Below the pieces are notes generated by a model, which saw only the letters and a list, made by a program, of their open reading frames with translations, was not told the DNA's origin and ran no database searches. From positions 1,635-52,832 of the forward strand of contig NZ_VIYG01000019.1 of the NCBI RefSeq assembly GCF_009389585.1: a stretch of DNA of 51,198 nucleotides, written 5' to 3'. Position 1 is the stretch's first letter; each line of letters starts with the position of its first letter. This stretch comes from Oceanobacillus sp. CFH 90083 (GTDB lineage: Bacteria > Bacillota > Bacilli > Bacillales > Amphibacillaceae). Position numbers and translations under genes: made by a program. Shown here one piece after another: positions 8,349 to 17,037 of the stretch.

Positions 8349-8508
8349 TCAGCTGTCCCTCCGCAGAAAAGACAACCAATAAGCCGCTGTACATATTAAC
8401 GCCCATACTAAAAAGCGTAAAGAAAGCAATCCATGGCGGAAGCTCGGTCACTTCATAAGCAGGCACCGAAATAACAATTTCTAAATCTAAATGAAAACCT
8501 TGATTCAT
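8349..8508 (-). pseudogene. Frameshifted membrane-protein C-terminal remnant
   Basis: From 8508 the minus strand reads a protein-like segment ending VISVPAYEVTELPPW. A change of frame then gives LLSLRFLVWALICTAAYWLSFLRRDS and a stop at 8349. The pieces look like the end of a polytopic membrane protein with a basic C-terminus. It lies between a terminator and non-coding DNA with no start signal. I do not recognise the family. Confidence 0.3.
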
Positions 8509-8510
8509 GA

Positions 8511-8555
8511 TTAAAAGAGAGATACTCACACAATTACTAATGAGTACCCCTCTTT
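8511..8555 (-). terminator. Intrinsic terminator of the CD3324-like gene
   Basis: On the minus strand a 15-bp stem (8555-8541 with 8528-8514) pairs completely, using two G-U pairs, and is followed by TTTTAAT. On the plus strand the same two positions would be A-C mismatches, which fixes the direction. Confidence 0.75.
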
Positions 8556-8605
8556 CTAATTACTGATATCTCGTCTCAGCTTCCCTCAGAGTTAAACGCG
8601 TCTTA

Positions 8606-8896
8606 TCATTGTTTTATTTCACTATTGCTCTCACGCGTTTTATAGACAATTTTACGAATGCTATCCATTGAGAGATTATAAGTTTGTTCCAAATCCTCAA
8701 ATGACCAGCCTTCTCTATATAATCGGTAGATTTCTTCATTTCTTTTAGCTAAGGCAAGACGTGATCCGTTGGCTTCTCCCCATCCCGCCCGCTGATTGGT
8801 TTGCTTTGGAATATAAATAAGCTCTCCTTGAATATATTTTTGGAGCTCCTTCAACAAATGAGGCGGAAGCACCTCTTTTCCATTTTTGTATGACAA
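8606..8896 (-). CDS. CD3324/Mor-like small helix-turn-helix protein
   Basis: A 96-residue protein. Its opening, SYKNGKEVLPPHLLKELQKYIQGELIYIP, matches the conserved start of the CD3324 family as I remember it. The C-terminal half (RNEEIYRLYREGWSFEDLEQTYNLSMDSIRKIVYKT) is a helix-turn-helix of the Mor/C type, so it is probably a DNA-binding regulator. The start is TTG at 8896, about 9 bases after AAAGGA. It stands alone with its own terminator, and its target is unknown. Confidence 0.75.
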   Translation of the reverse strand: MSYKNGKEVLPPHLLKELQKYIQGELIYIPKQTNQRAGWGEANGSRLALAKRNEEIYRLYREGWSFEDLEQTYNLSMDSIRKIVYKTRESNSEIKQ

Positions 8897-9408
8897 GCAA
8901 GAACATCCTTTCTATCAAGATGTATGGGTCGATCATGCATTATTTTCTCATTCATCATTAAAACTCCTTTCAGTTGATTTTATTTTTTGTAAACCTTTTC
9001 ACTTTTTAGTATACATTAAATCAGGAAAGAAAAGGAGACCGCAATCTAAATGCGGCCCCCTATTTTATGATTTCCGGCTATGCGGAAATCACCTCATATT
9101 TTGTGATCAATTTCAATCAGCCTCCTTTCCGAAATACTATCGGTCCGACACCTTTATTAACTCATATCTTCCCCTTCCGAACAAGGGGAAGAATGATTAT
9201 AATTATTTTTTACCATTTTTTAAATCCTGATTTAAGAAAACCTTCTCCCCCACTTGTATGCTTTTTCAAAAATTTCATAATGAAAGAAGCCAAGAATAAA
9301 AAAGGTGATTAAATACTGGTCTTCCACATCATTATTAACTATATAAATTGAAGTAAGAAGTCACACTTTTGTTTTGCTCATGAAAATGAGTAAATGATGA
9401 TTGAAAAA
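8897..9408. other. Gene-free stretch with tandem hairpins
   Basis: No gene is supported. Three hairpins follow one another: CCGCA/TGCGG (9039-9055), TGATTTCCG/CGGAAATCA (9068-9091) and CTTCCCCTT/AAGGGGAAG (9168-9191). None has a strong T tract. The open frames here are AT-rich chance frames. Confidence 0.45.
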
Positions 9409-9616
9409 ACAGTAACTAGCGAAAGAAAAACACAGAGACTCCTGTGGGAAAGCGCAAAATCGAAAAGGAAGTTCGGTGAAGTTCGCGACGTCCTGTCGCA
9501 ACACCGAACTGACATACGTCTTGTATGCCTCCTCGAAAAAAAGCGAACTTCTTTTTTTCGAGGAGATGCGCTCGGGGCCCACGGAAAGCGTAGTGTTTTT
9601 CTGTAGCGGTAGCTGT
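9409..9616. repeat. MITE-like structured Bacillaceae intergenic repeat
   Basis: About 208 bp with imperfect terminal inverted ends (AACAGTAACTAGCG and CGGTAGCTGTT) and subterminal AAAAACAC/GTGTTTTT. Internal nested hairpins are AGTTCGGTG/CACCGAACT enclosing GCGAC/GTCGC (9470-9510), CATAC/GTATG (9513-9527) and a perfect 15-bp stem, CTCCTCGAAAAAAAG with its complement (9529-9565). The words GAGACTCCTGTGGGAA and CCCACGGAAAGCG are, from memory, typical of a non-coding repeat scattered in Bacillaceae genomes. GC content is clearly above its surroundings. Only one copy lies in this window. Confidence 0.65.
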
Positions 9617-9676
9617 TAATATTAATTTCAATTTATATAGTTCCGATAAATAAACTATTTCTATTTGCAAAGTCCT

Positions 9677-10111
9677 TTAGGATATTCCCTTTGGCATTTC
9701 TATCCCTTGCTCTCGCCACAGTAAGAATGTGATGAAAAGCACACCAACCATGGTAATAAAATGTTGCCAGCTATCCTTTAATTCACCGCCATGCTGTGTC
9801 AGCACCAAAATCCCATCCATCAAAGGGACAATTGCGGACACAAGTGAAAAAGCGATTAACACTTTTTTTATTCTTATAAAAACAAACACAATTATACTGA
9901 TTCCAAGTGCTAAATCCCTTACTGCCTTCACCCGGACATATCCACTATCTAACGGATTCAAGATTTCTAATCCAAAGGCTCTTGAGGCAGCAACAGGTTG
10001 AATAAAACCATTAATACCTAAGCCAATCAAACCGCCTGCGCATAAAATAATTAGCCAAAAAGATAATGATTTCGGACCCCAGCGTTTTATTTTTTTAGAT
10101 TGCTCCCGCAC
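9677..10111 (-). CDS. DUF4267-like four-helix membrane protein
   Basis: A 144-residue protein with a short basic N-terminus and four predicted transmembrane helices (around residues 16-35, 65-84, 86-104 and 118-135). The segment ASRAFGLEILNPLDSGYVRVKAVRDLALGI is typical of DUF4267 proteins. The start is GTG at 10111, with GGAG 9 bases upstream. It follows the tetR gene by 3 bases and is surely cotranscribed and controlled by it. Its biochemical role is unknown. Confidence 0.75.
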   Translation of the reverse strand: MREQSKKIKRWGPKSLSFWLIILCAGGLIGLGINGFIQPVAASRAFGLEILNPLDSGYVRVKAVRDLALGISIIVFVFIRIKKVLIAFSLVSAIVPLMDGILVLTQHGGELKDSWQHFITMVGVLFITFLLWREQGIEMPKGIS

Positions 10112-10114
10112 TTC

Positions 10115-10705
10115 TTAAGTCTCCTTTTTTCTTATCATGTCTAAGACAGCATTTACTGCAAGCTCTTCCGCTTGCTCTCTTGTACCATATAATCTGCCAG
10201 ACATAAATAAGGATGATATTCCGTGTAATGTTCCCCATGCCGCGTAGACATAATGATTCAGCTCTTCATCGTTGCAATGAGGCATGTATGCAGCAAGCAC
10301 TTTTTTGCTAATCTCCCCTATCTGCATTCCTTCCCGCCAAGTCTCTTCAACTCCAAATGGGACACCGTCCATCCCATACATAATCCGATAATATGCTCCA
10401 TTTTCCCAGGCAAAAGCGCAATAAGCCTTTCCCAAAGCGATTGCTTGTTTCTCCGGGTCTGAATATTTGCCGACTGCCGTTTCCAACTGGTCGGCTAACA
10501 ATTTAAAACCATTACGCAGAAGTTCTAGGATAAGATGTTCCTTATTTTCAAATAACTCATAAACTTTTGTCGTACTGTACTCAATTTCACTGGCAATTCT
10601 TCTGATGCTCACATTTGCCCATCCGTTAGATTCTGCAATACGTAAAGCGGCTTTCAGAGCTTCTTCTTTCAAACGAACTTGCTCACGTTCAAACCTGGTT
10701 ACCAT
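10115..10705 (-). CDS. TetR family regulator (with DUF4267 partner)
   Basis: A 196-residue regulator with an N-terminal helix-turn-helix (VSIRRIASEIEYSTTKVYELFENKEHLI) and a TetR C-terminal domain (WGTLHGISSLFMSGRLYG). ATG at 10705 is taken as start with GGAG 9 bases upstream; TTG at 10708 is also possible. It is the first gene of a two-gene operon with the membrane protein, a common self-regulated arrangement. A palindrome upstream (10766-10786) is the likely operator. The ligand is unknown. Confidence 0.85.
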   Translation of the reverse strand: MVTRFEREQVRLKEEALKAALRIAESNGWANVSIRRIASEIEYSTTKVYELFENKEHLILELLRNGFKLLADQLETAVGKYSDPEKQAIALGKAYCAFAWENGAYYRIMYGMDGVPFGVEETWREGMQIGEISKKVLAAYMPHCNDEELNHYVYAAWGTLHGISSLFMSGRLYGTREQAEELAVNAVLDMIRKKET

Positions 10706-10765
10706 CAATCGATTCTCCTTTATTCAAAAATTTATCCATCTATAAATAACACTGTTTTATTTTAT

Positions 10766-10786
10766 AACATAGTTATATTCTATGTT
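10766..10786. promoter_or_regulatory. Candidate TetR operator palindrome
   Basis: AACATAG-N7-CTATGTT has perfect 7-base arms about 60 bases upstream of the tetR start. Beyond it, up to 11041, I see no gene or clear motif. Confidence 0.45.
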
Positions 10787-11041
10787 TCTTTTTATATTTT
10801 GTAAAGGATAAATGCCAAATACACAGAGTTATTCCATTAGTAAGGAAAGTCTCGTAAGTGGTACCCTATGATAAATATCCCAAAACAATCAAGATTGGTA
10901 TCATTCCTGCCTGAAGTACTTATCTGCTATACAAAAATGAAAGATAGCTTGCTGATTAGCAGCGCTTTAAAAAGGGTAAATAATATTGAGATACATTTAT
11001 TAAGGCAGCATTATCATGACGAAAGCGAGTGATGGATACAA

Positions 11042-12808
11042 ATGAATAAGTGGATGAGGATACTTGTTTGCTTAACTATGGCAGTCACAATAAACCTGGG
11101 ACTTACATTAACGGCATTTGCTGAAAATGAAATGAGTGATCTACATATTAAAGTAGAATTACAGGAAGATGGCTCAGGCATTGTGACAGAGCACCGGCAA
11201 ATGAATATGGATGAAGGTACAGAACTTTTCATTAATATGGCCAACCTTGATGGATCGGAGCTATTAGATTTTTCAGTCGATGGGTTTACAGAAGATCCTA
11301 ACTGGGACTCCGATGATTCACGAGAAGAAAAGGCTGGAAAATATGGAACATTATCTACAAGCGATGGTGTTGAATTAGTTTGGGGAATTGGAGAATACGG
11401 GGAAAATACGTATACGATAACCTACACATTATCTGATCTTGTTCGTAATTTAGAAGATGGACAAGCAATGCTTTGGAACTTCGACACCTTTTCAGATATT
11501 CCTGCTCAACATTTGACGGTTGAAATTTCTGGTTTCGAGCCATTCACACAGGACACAGTAAATTTCTGGGGCTTCGGTTTTGAAGGAGATATGCAGCTTG
11601 TCGATGATCGTATTATTTGGGGATCAAATGGGGAAGCTGATGGTGATGTGATTGTTTTGACGCAATTTCCGACTGATTACTTTCAAGCACAACAAACAGT
11701 AGATATGACGTTATCCGAGCAACAAGAAGAAGCAATGGATGGATCTACCTATAATACAAGTGACAATACGACCATGGCTTTAATTATCGTTGGTGCAGTT
11801 GTCGGTTTTTCTCTATTGATTCTTATCGGAACCTTCCTCATCGTCCGTAAAGCCAATCGAGTGAAAAGAGAAGCTGGCGCAATGAAGCCTCTCCATAAAC
11901 GGATAGCAGAAAATAAAGGCAGAACTTATGCTGCAGTTCCTTACGCCGGAGAAGACTATGCAGGTTTAAGTGCCCTTTTAACACAGATGAAGCTTGGTTA
12001 TTTTGAGGATATCTTCCAAGCCTATCTGCTCAAATGGTCAGTTAATGAGAAAATCTCTATTGAAGCTGAAGAAGAAAGCGCGTTTTTCGGAAAAAAATAT
12101 CGCACGACACTTACCATAAAAGATATTAAAAATGAACTGGATAAACATCCAACAACCTTTGGTGAGCTGACAGATCAAATAGAAGCTGAAGCGTATGAGG
12201 AAACGTATGAAACAGGTCTTTGGACGATGCTCTTAGATGCTGCGGACAGGAATGGGGTCGTTACAGATAAAGACATTCAAAAATGGGGTAAAAAGCATGC
12301 AGATGAAGTCAGTACTTTTGCCGATTATCTCAAAGACTATTCAGAAGCTTACCTGGAGCAGCAGGGTTTATTTACTTTTGAAGAAATCAAGATATTTGGA
12401 TTTTTACAATCTATTACGATAGCAAGTAATGAAGGAGAAAAACTGGCGGATCGTTTGATTCAGTTTGATAATTATTTAAGTGAATCAGATATAAATCAAT
12501 TTTCAAATGCTTCCAAGCCGCTTTCATTAAAAGATATGATGCTATGGAATGTTCTGCTTGGTAAAAGTGAGAAAGTATCTAAAAAATTTGATGGCTTCGT
12601 CCCTGATGACATGCATGAAGAGGAATGGATATACCATAACTTCTGGTATGGAACCTACTATACCCGCACAAATTTGTCCACAGGACTAGCCAGCGGCGGC
12701 TTTCACTCCAGCACTTCATCTGCTGCTGCGGCAGGCGGCAGCGGTGGCGCTACAGGTGTCGGCGGCGGTGGCGGCGCTGGTGGAGGTGGAGGCGGCGGAG
12801 CCCGCTAA
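11042..12808 (+). CDS. DUF2207 domain membrane protein with Gly-rich tail
   Basis: A 588-residue protein. It has a signal peptide (residues 1-27, cut near AFA-EN), an extracellular beta-rich DUF2207 region (about 30-225, with QMNMDEGTELFI and EYGENTYTITYTLSDLV), one membrane helix (about 240-267) and a cytoplasmic helical domain. It ends in a Gly/Ser-rich tail beginning near ASGGFHSSTSS, as is usual in this family. The function is not known. The ribosome site before the ATG at 11042 is weak. It converges on the MFS gene downstream across a shared terminator. Confidence 0.85.
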   Translation: MNKWMRILVCLTMAVTINLGLTLTAFAENEMSDLHIKVELQEDGSGIVTEHRQMNMDEGTELFINMANLDGSELLDFSVDGFTEDPNWDSDDSREEKAGKYGTLSTSDGVELVWGIGEYGENTYTITYTLSDLVRNLEDGQAMLWNFDTFSDIPAQHLTVEISGFEPFTQDTVNFWGFGFEGDMQLVDDRIIWGSNGEADGDVIVLTQFPTDYFQAQQTVDMTLSEQQEEAMDGSTYNTSDNTTMALIIVGAVVGFSLLILIGTFLIVRKANRVKREAGAMKPLHKRIAENKGRTYAAVPYAGEDYAGLSALLTQMKLGYFEDIFQAYLLKWSVNEKISIEAEEESAFFGKKYRTTLTIKDIKNELDKHPTTFGELTDQIEAEAYEETYETGLWTMLLDAADRNGVVTDKDIQKWGKKHADEVSTFADYLKDYSEAYLEQQGLFTFEEIKIFGFLQSITIASNEGEKLADRLIQFDNYLSESDINQFSNASKPLSLKDMMLWNVLLGKSEKVSKKFDGFVPDDMHEEEWIYHNFWYGTYYTRTNLSTGLASGGFHSSTSSAAAAGGSGGATGVGGGGGAGGGGGGGAR

Positions 12809-12864
12809 GCGAAACTTCTCTGACTCCCGGCTAAAAAACATATTGTATCAAATCAAATTATCAT

Positions 12865-12897
12865 AAGAAAAGCTCAATGACTATTTGAGCTTTTCTT
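12865..12897. terminator. Bidirectional terminator
   Basis: AAGAAAAGCTCAA (12865-12877) pairs perfectly with TTGAGCTTTTCTT (12885-12897) around a 7-base loop, with T-rich DNA following on the plus strand and A-rich DNA before. It lies between two convergent genes and can serve both. Confidence 0.8.
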
Positions 12898-12905
12898 ATT
12901 TTTAT

Positions 12906-14477
12906 TTATTCCTCACCACTGGGCCGAACATGTCGCAGCATAATAACTGAAAAAATGGCCAGAAGGATAACAAGAACGGCACTGACAGCTGCGATGGTGT
13001 TGATCCCATTAGTGAACGCTTCCTGAGCTAAGGTGAGCAGTTTATTTGCCGTGTCTGCAGGTACAGAGTCCGTTACTTCCAAAGCACCTACAAGAGATTC
13101 CTCAGTTGCTTCAGCTGCGGAGGAAGAAACATCCGCCGGGAGAGAGCCGCTTACTTGGCGCTGGTATACCGCTGTAGCGATGCTTCCCATAATTGCAATA
13201 CCCAACGCCGCACCTAATTCAGCGCTTGTTTCAGATATAGCTGATGCGGAACCGGCTTTTTCCGGAGGTGCAGACCCAACAATTAAATCCGTTCCCAACA
13301 CCGTCAACGGACTTATACCAATAGCAAAAATGACACTGCCCACTATGAGGATCGTCAATCCGGAAGTGGGTTCAACCTGCGTTAGAAAGAGTAAACCCGC
13401 ACTGGCGATAACTAAACTGATCCCAATGACATAAGCAGGTGAAATCCGACGTGCAATTAACGGTGCTGCAATAGAACCAATAATAACCCCTGCTGCAAAA
13501 GGAACCAGCCAAAGCCCGGCAATCAATGGAGATAGTGCTTGCACGAGCTGTAAATATTGAGCAATATATAGATTGAGACCGCTAATTGTTAGTAATCCCA
13601 GCAGCAAAATACATAATGCGCCACTGAAAGCAGGAGTGCGGAACAGTCTCATATCTATTAATGGATCATCCATACGATTTTGTCTGTGTACAAACGCCCA
13701 GCCAATCAGCAGGCCTGCAGCAATAATCAAAACGAGCGATACTTGAAACCCTTGTTCAGCAATATTCTTAATACCATAAACAATTGCAAGAATGGCTAGA
13801 AGAGACATCACAGCACTGATTAAATCTAATTTTTCTGATTTTAAATCTTTATACTCCGGTAACAATACTGGTCCTGTAACAAGCAGCAGCAACATAAAGG
13901 GCACACCCAGCAAGAATACAGAACCCCACCAGAACCACTCCAGCATTAAACCGCCAACGATAGGACCGATAACGCTCCCTACTACGAAGCACATCATCCA
14001 TACACTAATAGCACTGCTGCGCTGCTTTGCATCTTGGAACATGTGTCTGATCAACGATAATGTAGAGGGCATCAATGTCGCCCCGGCAATGCCCAGCAGT
14101 GCACGGCTCACAATTAACATTTCAGCGCTGTTCGAGTATGCAACCAGTATAGAAGCTATTCCGAATAAAGTCGCCCCAATCATCAGCAGCTTTCTACGCC
14201 CGATACGATCCGCCAGCTTCCCCATGATGACCAGAAATCCAGCAAGTACAAACCCATATATATCCACAATCCACAACATTTGCGTACTGCTGGGAGCTAA
14301 ATCAGCAGCCAAATGCGGGAGAGCAAGGAACAACACACTAATATCCATGGTCATAATCAACGTAGGAAGCGCCAGCACAGCCAACCCAATCCACTGTTTC
14401 ATACCAGCTTTAGAAGGTATTTTCACCGATTCTTTCTGCTTCTTCTCGGCTTTCATTTTCTTTTTATTATTATTCAC
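12906..14477 (-). CDS. MFS multidrug exporter, DHA2 family (QacA/SmvA-like)
   Basis: A 523-residue 14-helix drug:proton antiporter. The sequence TMDISVLFLALPHLAADL followed by LWIVDIYGFVLAGFLVIMGKLADRIGRRK is the QacA/SmvA form of motifs D1 and A. The stretch VSRALLGIAGATLMPSTLSLIR is motif B and VVGSVIGPIVGGLMLEWFWW is motif C. QacA-type pumps export cationic biocides and dyes; the actual substrates are unknown. The start is taken as GTG at 14477, 6 bases after AAGGAGG. A palindromic operator overlaps a TTGATA-N16-TATAGT promoter upstream, shared in sequence with the GNAT and TetR genes that follow at 15-16 kb. Confidence 0.9.
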   Translation of the reverse strand: MNNNKKKMKAEKKQKESVKIPSKAGMKQWIGLAVLALPTLIMTMDISVLFLALPHLAADLAPSSTQMLWIVDIYGFVLAGFLVIMGKLADRIGRRKLLMIGATLFGIASILVAYSNSAEMLIVSRALLGIAGATLMPSTLSLIRHMFQDAKQRSSAISVWMMCFVVGSVIGPIVGGLMLEWFWWGSVFLLGVPFMLLLLVTGPVLLPEYKDLKSEKLDLISAVMSLLAILAIVYGIKNIAEQGFQVSLVLIIAAGLLIGWAFVHRQNRMDDPLIDMRLFRTPAFSGALCILLLGLLTISGLNLYIAQYLQLVQALSPLIAGLWLVPFAAGVIIGSIAAPLIARRISPAYVIGISLVIASAGLLFLTQVEPTSGLTILIVGSVIFAIGISPLTVLGTDLIVGSAPPEKAGSASAISETSAELGAALGIAIMGSIATAVYQRQVSGSLPADVSSSAAEATEESLVGALEVTDSVPADTANKLLTLAQEAFTNGINTIAAVSAVLVILLAIFSVIMLRHVRPSGEE

Positions 14478-14539
14478 AATCACCCTCCTTAAAATTTATC
14501 ATGGTCACACACCATATAAACTGAATTTAACTTTTTATC

Positions 14540-14569
14540 ATAAAACTATATTTGTTTTTATAGTTTTAT
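14540..14569. promoter_or_regulatory. TetR operator 1 (AAACTA-N12-TAGTTT) over the MFS promoter
   Basis: Perfect 11-bp arms ATAAAACTATA (14540-14550) and TATAGTTTTAT (14559-14569). On the minus strand a TTGATA box, 16 bases and TATAGT make a promoter in which the -10 lies in the arm. The core recurs at 15283 and 15919. Confidence 0.7.
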
Positions 14570-14636
14570 CAAAATTTTTTTATCTCTTTTCAGATCGAAA
14601 TCATCTATAATAATGGAATATCTGCAATGAAATAAT

Positions 14637-15230
14637 TTATATCTCCAGCTTCATATAAATACGTTCCTTAAACCCTTTAAAAGAAGAAAATCTCTCCTTC
14701 TTCCTTTCCATGTCGCTAAATCCCAGTTTGGCATACATATGATAGGCTATTTTATTCGTATCGACCACTTCTAAAATAAAACGGCGATAAGAGGCATGCT
14801 GTAAAACATGCTGAAATAAAGCTGTAGAAACTCCTTTTCCCCGAGCTTTTACAGATGTAGCAACACATTCAATATATCCCGTACCATCTTCATACGGAAG
14901 TTTCTTATTAAAGTCATTTTTCATGAAGTGATACCCCAGGTTTCCCTTTACAAATCCAAAATGTTTTTTTAACGTATGCCGATCAATGTTAAGCCCTCGT
15001 GCTTTATTGTTAGAACAAGCAAGTATCCCTACAATTTCTCCATTTAGCATTGCAAGGTAAAGAACTTTCGGATTTAACATTTTTTGAAAAGCAGCCACTA
15101 AATTTTTACGATCTTTGGAGAAAAAGCCTAATTCTTTCTTATAACCATCAACAAATACTTCAGCGGCCTCTCTTCTTACATCGCTATCAAAATCCTTCAT
15201 TTGCTTTACTTCCATTACAGTTTTTTGCAT
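14637..15230 (-). CDS. GNAT family N-acetyltransferase
   Basis: A 197-residue acetyltransferase. The acetyl-CoA loop is VKARGKGVSTALFQHVL, preceded by the strand YIECVATS and followed by the C-terminal motif ILEVVDTNKIAYHMYAKLGFSDMER. The start is ATG at 15230, with GGAG 9 bases upstream; a longer frame to 15278 has no ribosome site. The operator motif AAACTA-N12-TAGTTT in front puts it in the same TetR-controlled set as the MFS pump, suggesting a detoxification partner that may acetylate the same or a related compound. The substrate is unknown. Confidence 0.85.
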   Translation of the reverse strand: MQKTVMEVKQMKDFDSDVRREAAEVFVDGYKKELGFFSKDRKNLVAAFQKMLNPKVLYLAMLNGEIVGILACSNNKARGLNIDRHTLKKHFGFVKGNLGYHFMKNDFNKKLPYEDGTGYIECVATSVKARGKGVSTALFQHVLQHASYRRFILEVVDTNKIAYHMYAKLGFSDMERKKERFSSFKGFKERIYMKLEI

Positions 15231-15282
15231 TTTGGCCCTCTCCTTCTCTTGATATAACTTCAAGTTTATATTTTTCAAAATT

Positions 15283-15306
15283 AAACTATATTGGTTTTAT
15301 TAGTTT
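15283..15306. promoter_or_regulatory. TetR operator 2 (AAACTA-N12-TAGTTT)
   Basis: AAACTA (15283-15288) and TAGTTT (15301-15306) with 12 bases between, 52 bases upstream of the GNAT start. On the minus strand TATAGT within the site could be the -10 box. Confidence 0.65.
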
Positions 15307-15340
15307 TCTTAAAAAAAGTGGAAATACGATAAACCTCTTT

Positions 15341-15901
15341 TTATTCTTCTTTAGAAACCAATCCATATAAAATGATATCTGCAATTTGAGATAAAGCTTC
15401 CGGAAGAGAAATATCATTTACGATATAGAAATGCTGATCTTGAGCTGTTTCAACCGCTCCTCTTATCATCTTTACAATTAAGGCTGCATTTTTATTGACA
15501 ATAATACCTTCACGAATACCTTGCGCAATTAAAGCATCCATTTCATCCCAGTCTTTTGTATAGATTTCATATAATTTTTCCCATTGTTCCGGGTAAGAGC
15601 GTTTGATTTGTTCTAACGTTGGCCGATTATAAAGTTCAATATAGGTTGGCAAAGTTATAATGCTCTCTTTAATCTTCTCGATCAATGACATATCATCGTC
15701 GTGTAAAATACGCTTATGTTTTTCATCAACTTCAGAAAAAGAGTCTTCGATTAACGCATCTAAAATATCAGCTTTCGATGAAAAATGTTCATACAGTGTA
15801 CGTTTACTGATCCCCAGCCTGCGTGCAAGATCATCCATTGTGAATTTAATCCCATTTTCCTTTAATTCTGCTGCAAATCCTTGGATTATTCGATATTTCA
15901 T
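15341..15901 (-). CDS. TetR family repressor of the MFS/GNAT set
   Basis: A 186-residue regulator. The N-terminal helix-turn-helix is FTMDDLARRLGISKRTLYEHFSSKADILDALIE and is followed by a helical effector domain. The ATG at 15901 follows GGGGGGTG. The same operator motif stands before this gene, before the GNAT gene and before the QacA-like pump, so it most likely represses all three and itself. Spacing (54 bases to operator 2) agrees with a compact regulon of adjacent transcription units in one direction. The inducer is unknown. Confidence 0.88.
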   Translation of the reverse strand: MKYRIIQGFAAELKENGIKFTMDDLARRLGISKRTLYEHFSSKADILDALIEDSFSEVDEKHKRILHDDDMSLIEKIKESIITLPTYIELYNRPTLEQIKRSYPEQWEKLYEIYTKDWDEMDALIAQGIREGIIVNKNAALIVKMIRGAVETAQDQHFYIVNDISLPEALSQIADIILYGLVSKEE

Positions 15902-15918
15902 TGTTAGCACCCCCCTGA

Positions 15919-15942
15919 AAACTAATTAAACTAATTTAGTTT
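15919..15942. promoter_or_regulatory. TetR operator 3 (AAACTA-N12-TAGTTT)
   Basis: AAACTA (15919-15924) and TAGTTT (15937-15942) with 12 bases between, directly before the tetR start. The inner bases also contain ACTAATT repeats. This is the third copy of the shared motif. Confidence 0.65.
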
Positions 15943-16034
15943 TATGGTTTTGGTAATTAGTATACATGATATGTGATGTTGTTGCAAGTGGTTCTTCGTT
16001 GTAACATTTTTAACTTTTGAATAACATTCGTTAC

Positions 16035-16904
16035 CTATCTATCTGAAAAGCTTGATAGAAATTCTACAAGTCTTTCATTTACACTATCAGACCCACGTCC
16101 AAGCCATATTAAGTGCCCCCATGTCTCCAGTAAACATAATTCTGAATCACGAATTTGTTGGTTAGCATAATAAGCATGCTCCAATGGGACGGAACTATCA
16201 TATTTACTGTGCATAATCAGCGTTGGACAGGAAATAGCTTGCAAGTTTTTAGAGGTAACCTTTTTTGTTTGGGATAAATCTATTAAAAATCCATAACCCG
16301 ATCGTTGACGTTTGTTCATTCTTTGTATTTCATCTATATCTGTGTCTAATATTTTATCTATGATTTCTTTATACGAAAGATTGCTAAAGGCAGGTACCAT
16401 CTGCTTAAACATAAATTCCCGAAAAATATTGCTCATGCCTGAAGCCAGTTTCCATGTGATTTTTTCTACAGCAGGACGGAATAAAATCTGTGCTGGCTTA
16501 TATATTTTATCTTCCGCTGTCAGTCACTCTTTTGTTACAGCACTCTGTAATGTTAATGTTTTGACTCTCTCCGGATAACGAGCTGCAAAATAAAGCCCGC
16601 TTGGCCCGCCAGCTGAAATGGCAAGCAGATGTACTTTGTCAATTTTCAAATAATTTAACAGCTTCATATAGTAATCACAGGCTTTGGACAAATTCTCTCC
16701 AATTTCTTTTGATGTTTTTCCATACCCTGCCCTTGAAGGAGTAATTATCATAAAGCCATTCTTAATCAGGGAATCATACCCCAAATCCTCATAACAGTTG
16801 GAATGTCCACCATGCATTACGAGAATTGGTGCACCTTTTTTCCAAGTGATTGAATATTCGATCGTTTGACCATCTGTGATATATGTACCAATAATTCTAT
16901 CCAT
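16035..16904 (-). pseudogene. Alpha/beta hydrolase interrupted by an in-frame TGA
   Basis: Residues 1-126 (16904 to 16527) contain the start of an alpha/beta hydrolase, with oxyanion region VMHGGHSN and nucleophile elbow LLAISAGGPSG. The frame then meets TGA at 16524-16526 and continues without a shift for 29 codons to MSNIFREFMF and on to the stop at 16035. The second part contains the acid segment LIMHSKYDSSVPLEH and the catalytic His in ETWGHLIWLG. One base change, TGG to TGA between SAVTKE and LTAEDK, explains the break. The protein is probably inactive unless the TGA is read through. A GTG at 16916 is an alternative start. Confidence 0.8.
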
Positions 16905-17037
16905 TACCCTCACCACATCCTTTCATTATACTTAAACATACAGATACCCATACTTTTTTCTATACTCACTAATCTGTAATTATTGTATATGGGTTGCGGG
17001 ACAGTTCATATTTTAATCACATTAATTAAAGTATCCT

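Noticed and set aside
8606..8936. A second frame (63 residues, 8745-8936) overlapping the CD3324-like gene
   Set aside because: The CD3324-like frame matches a known family and has a ribosome site; the other frame is an overlap.
9361..9670. Three open frames (73-84 residues) across the repeat element
   Set aside because: They arise from the inverted-repeat structure of the MITE-like element and have no start signals.
13033..14610. Long plus-strand frames opposite the QacA-like pump
   Set aside because: They are antisense to a clearly conserved MFS gene and have no ribosome sites.
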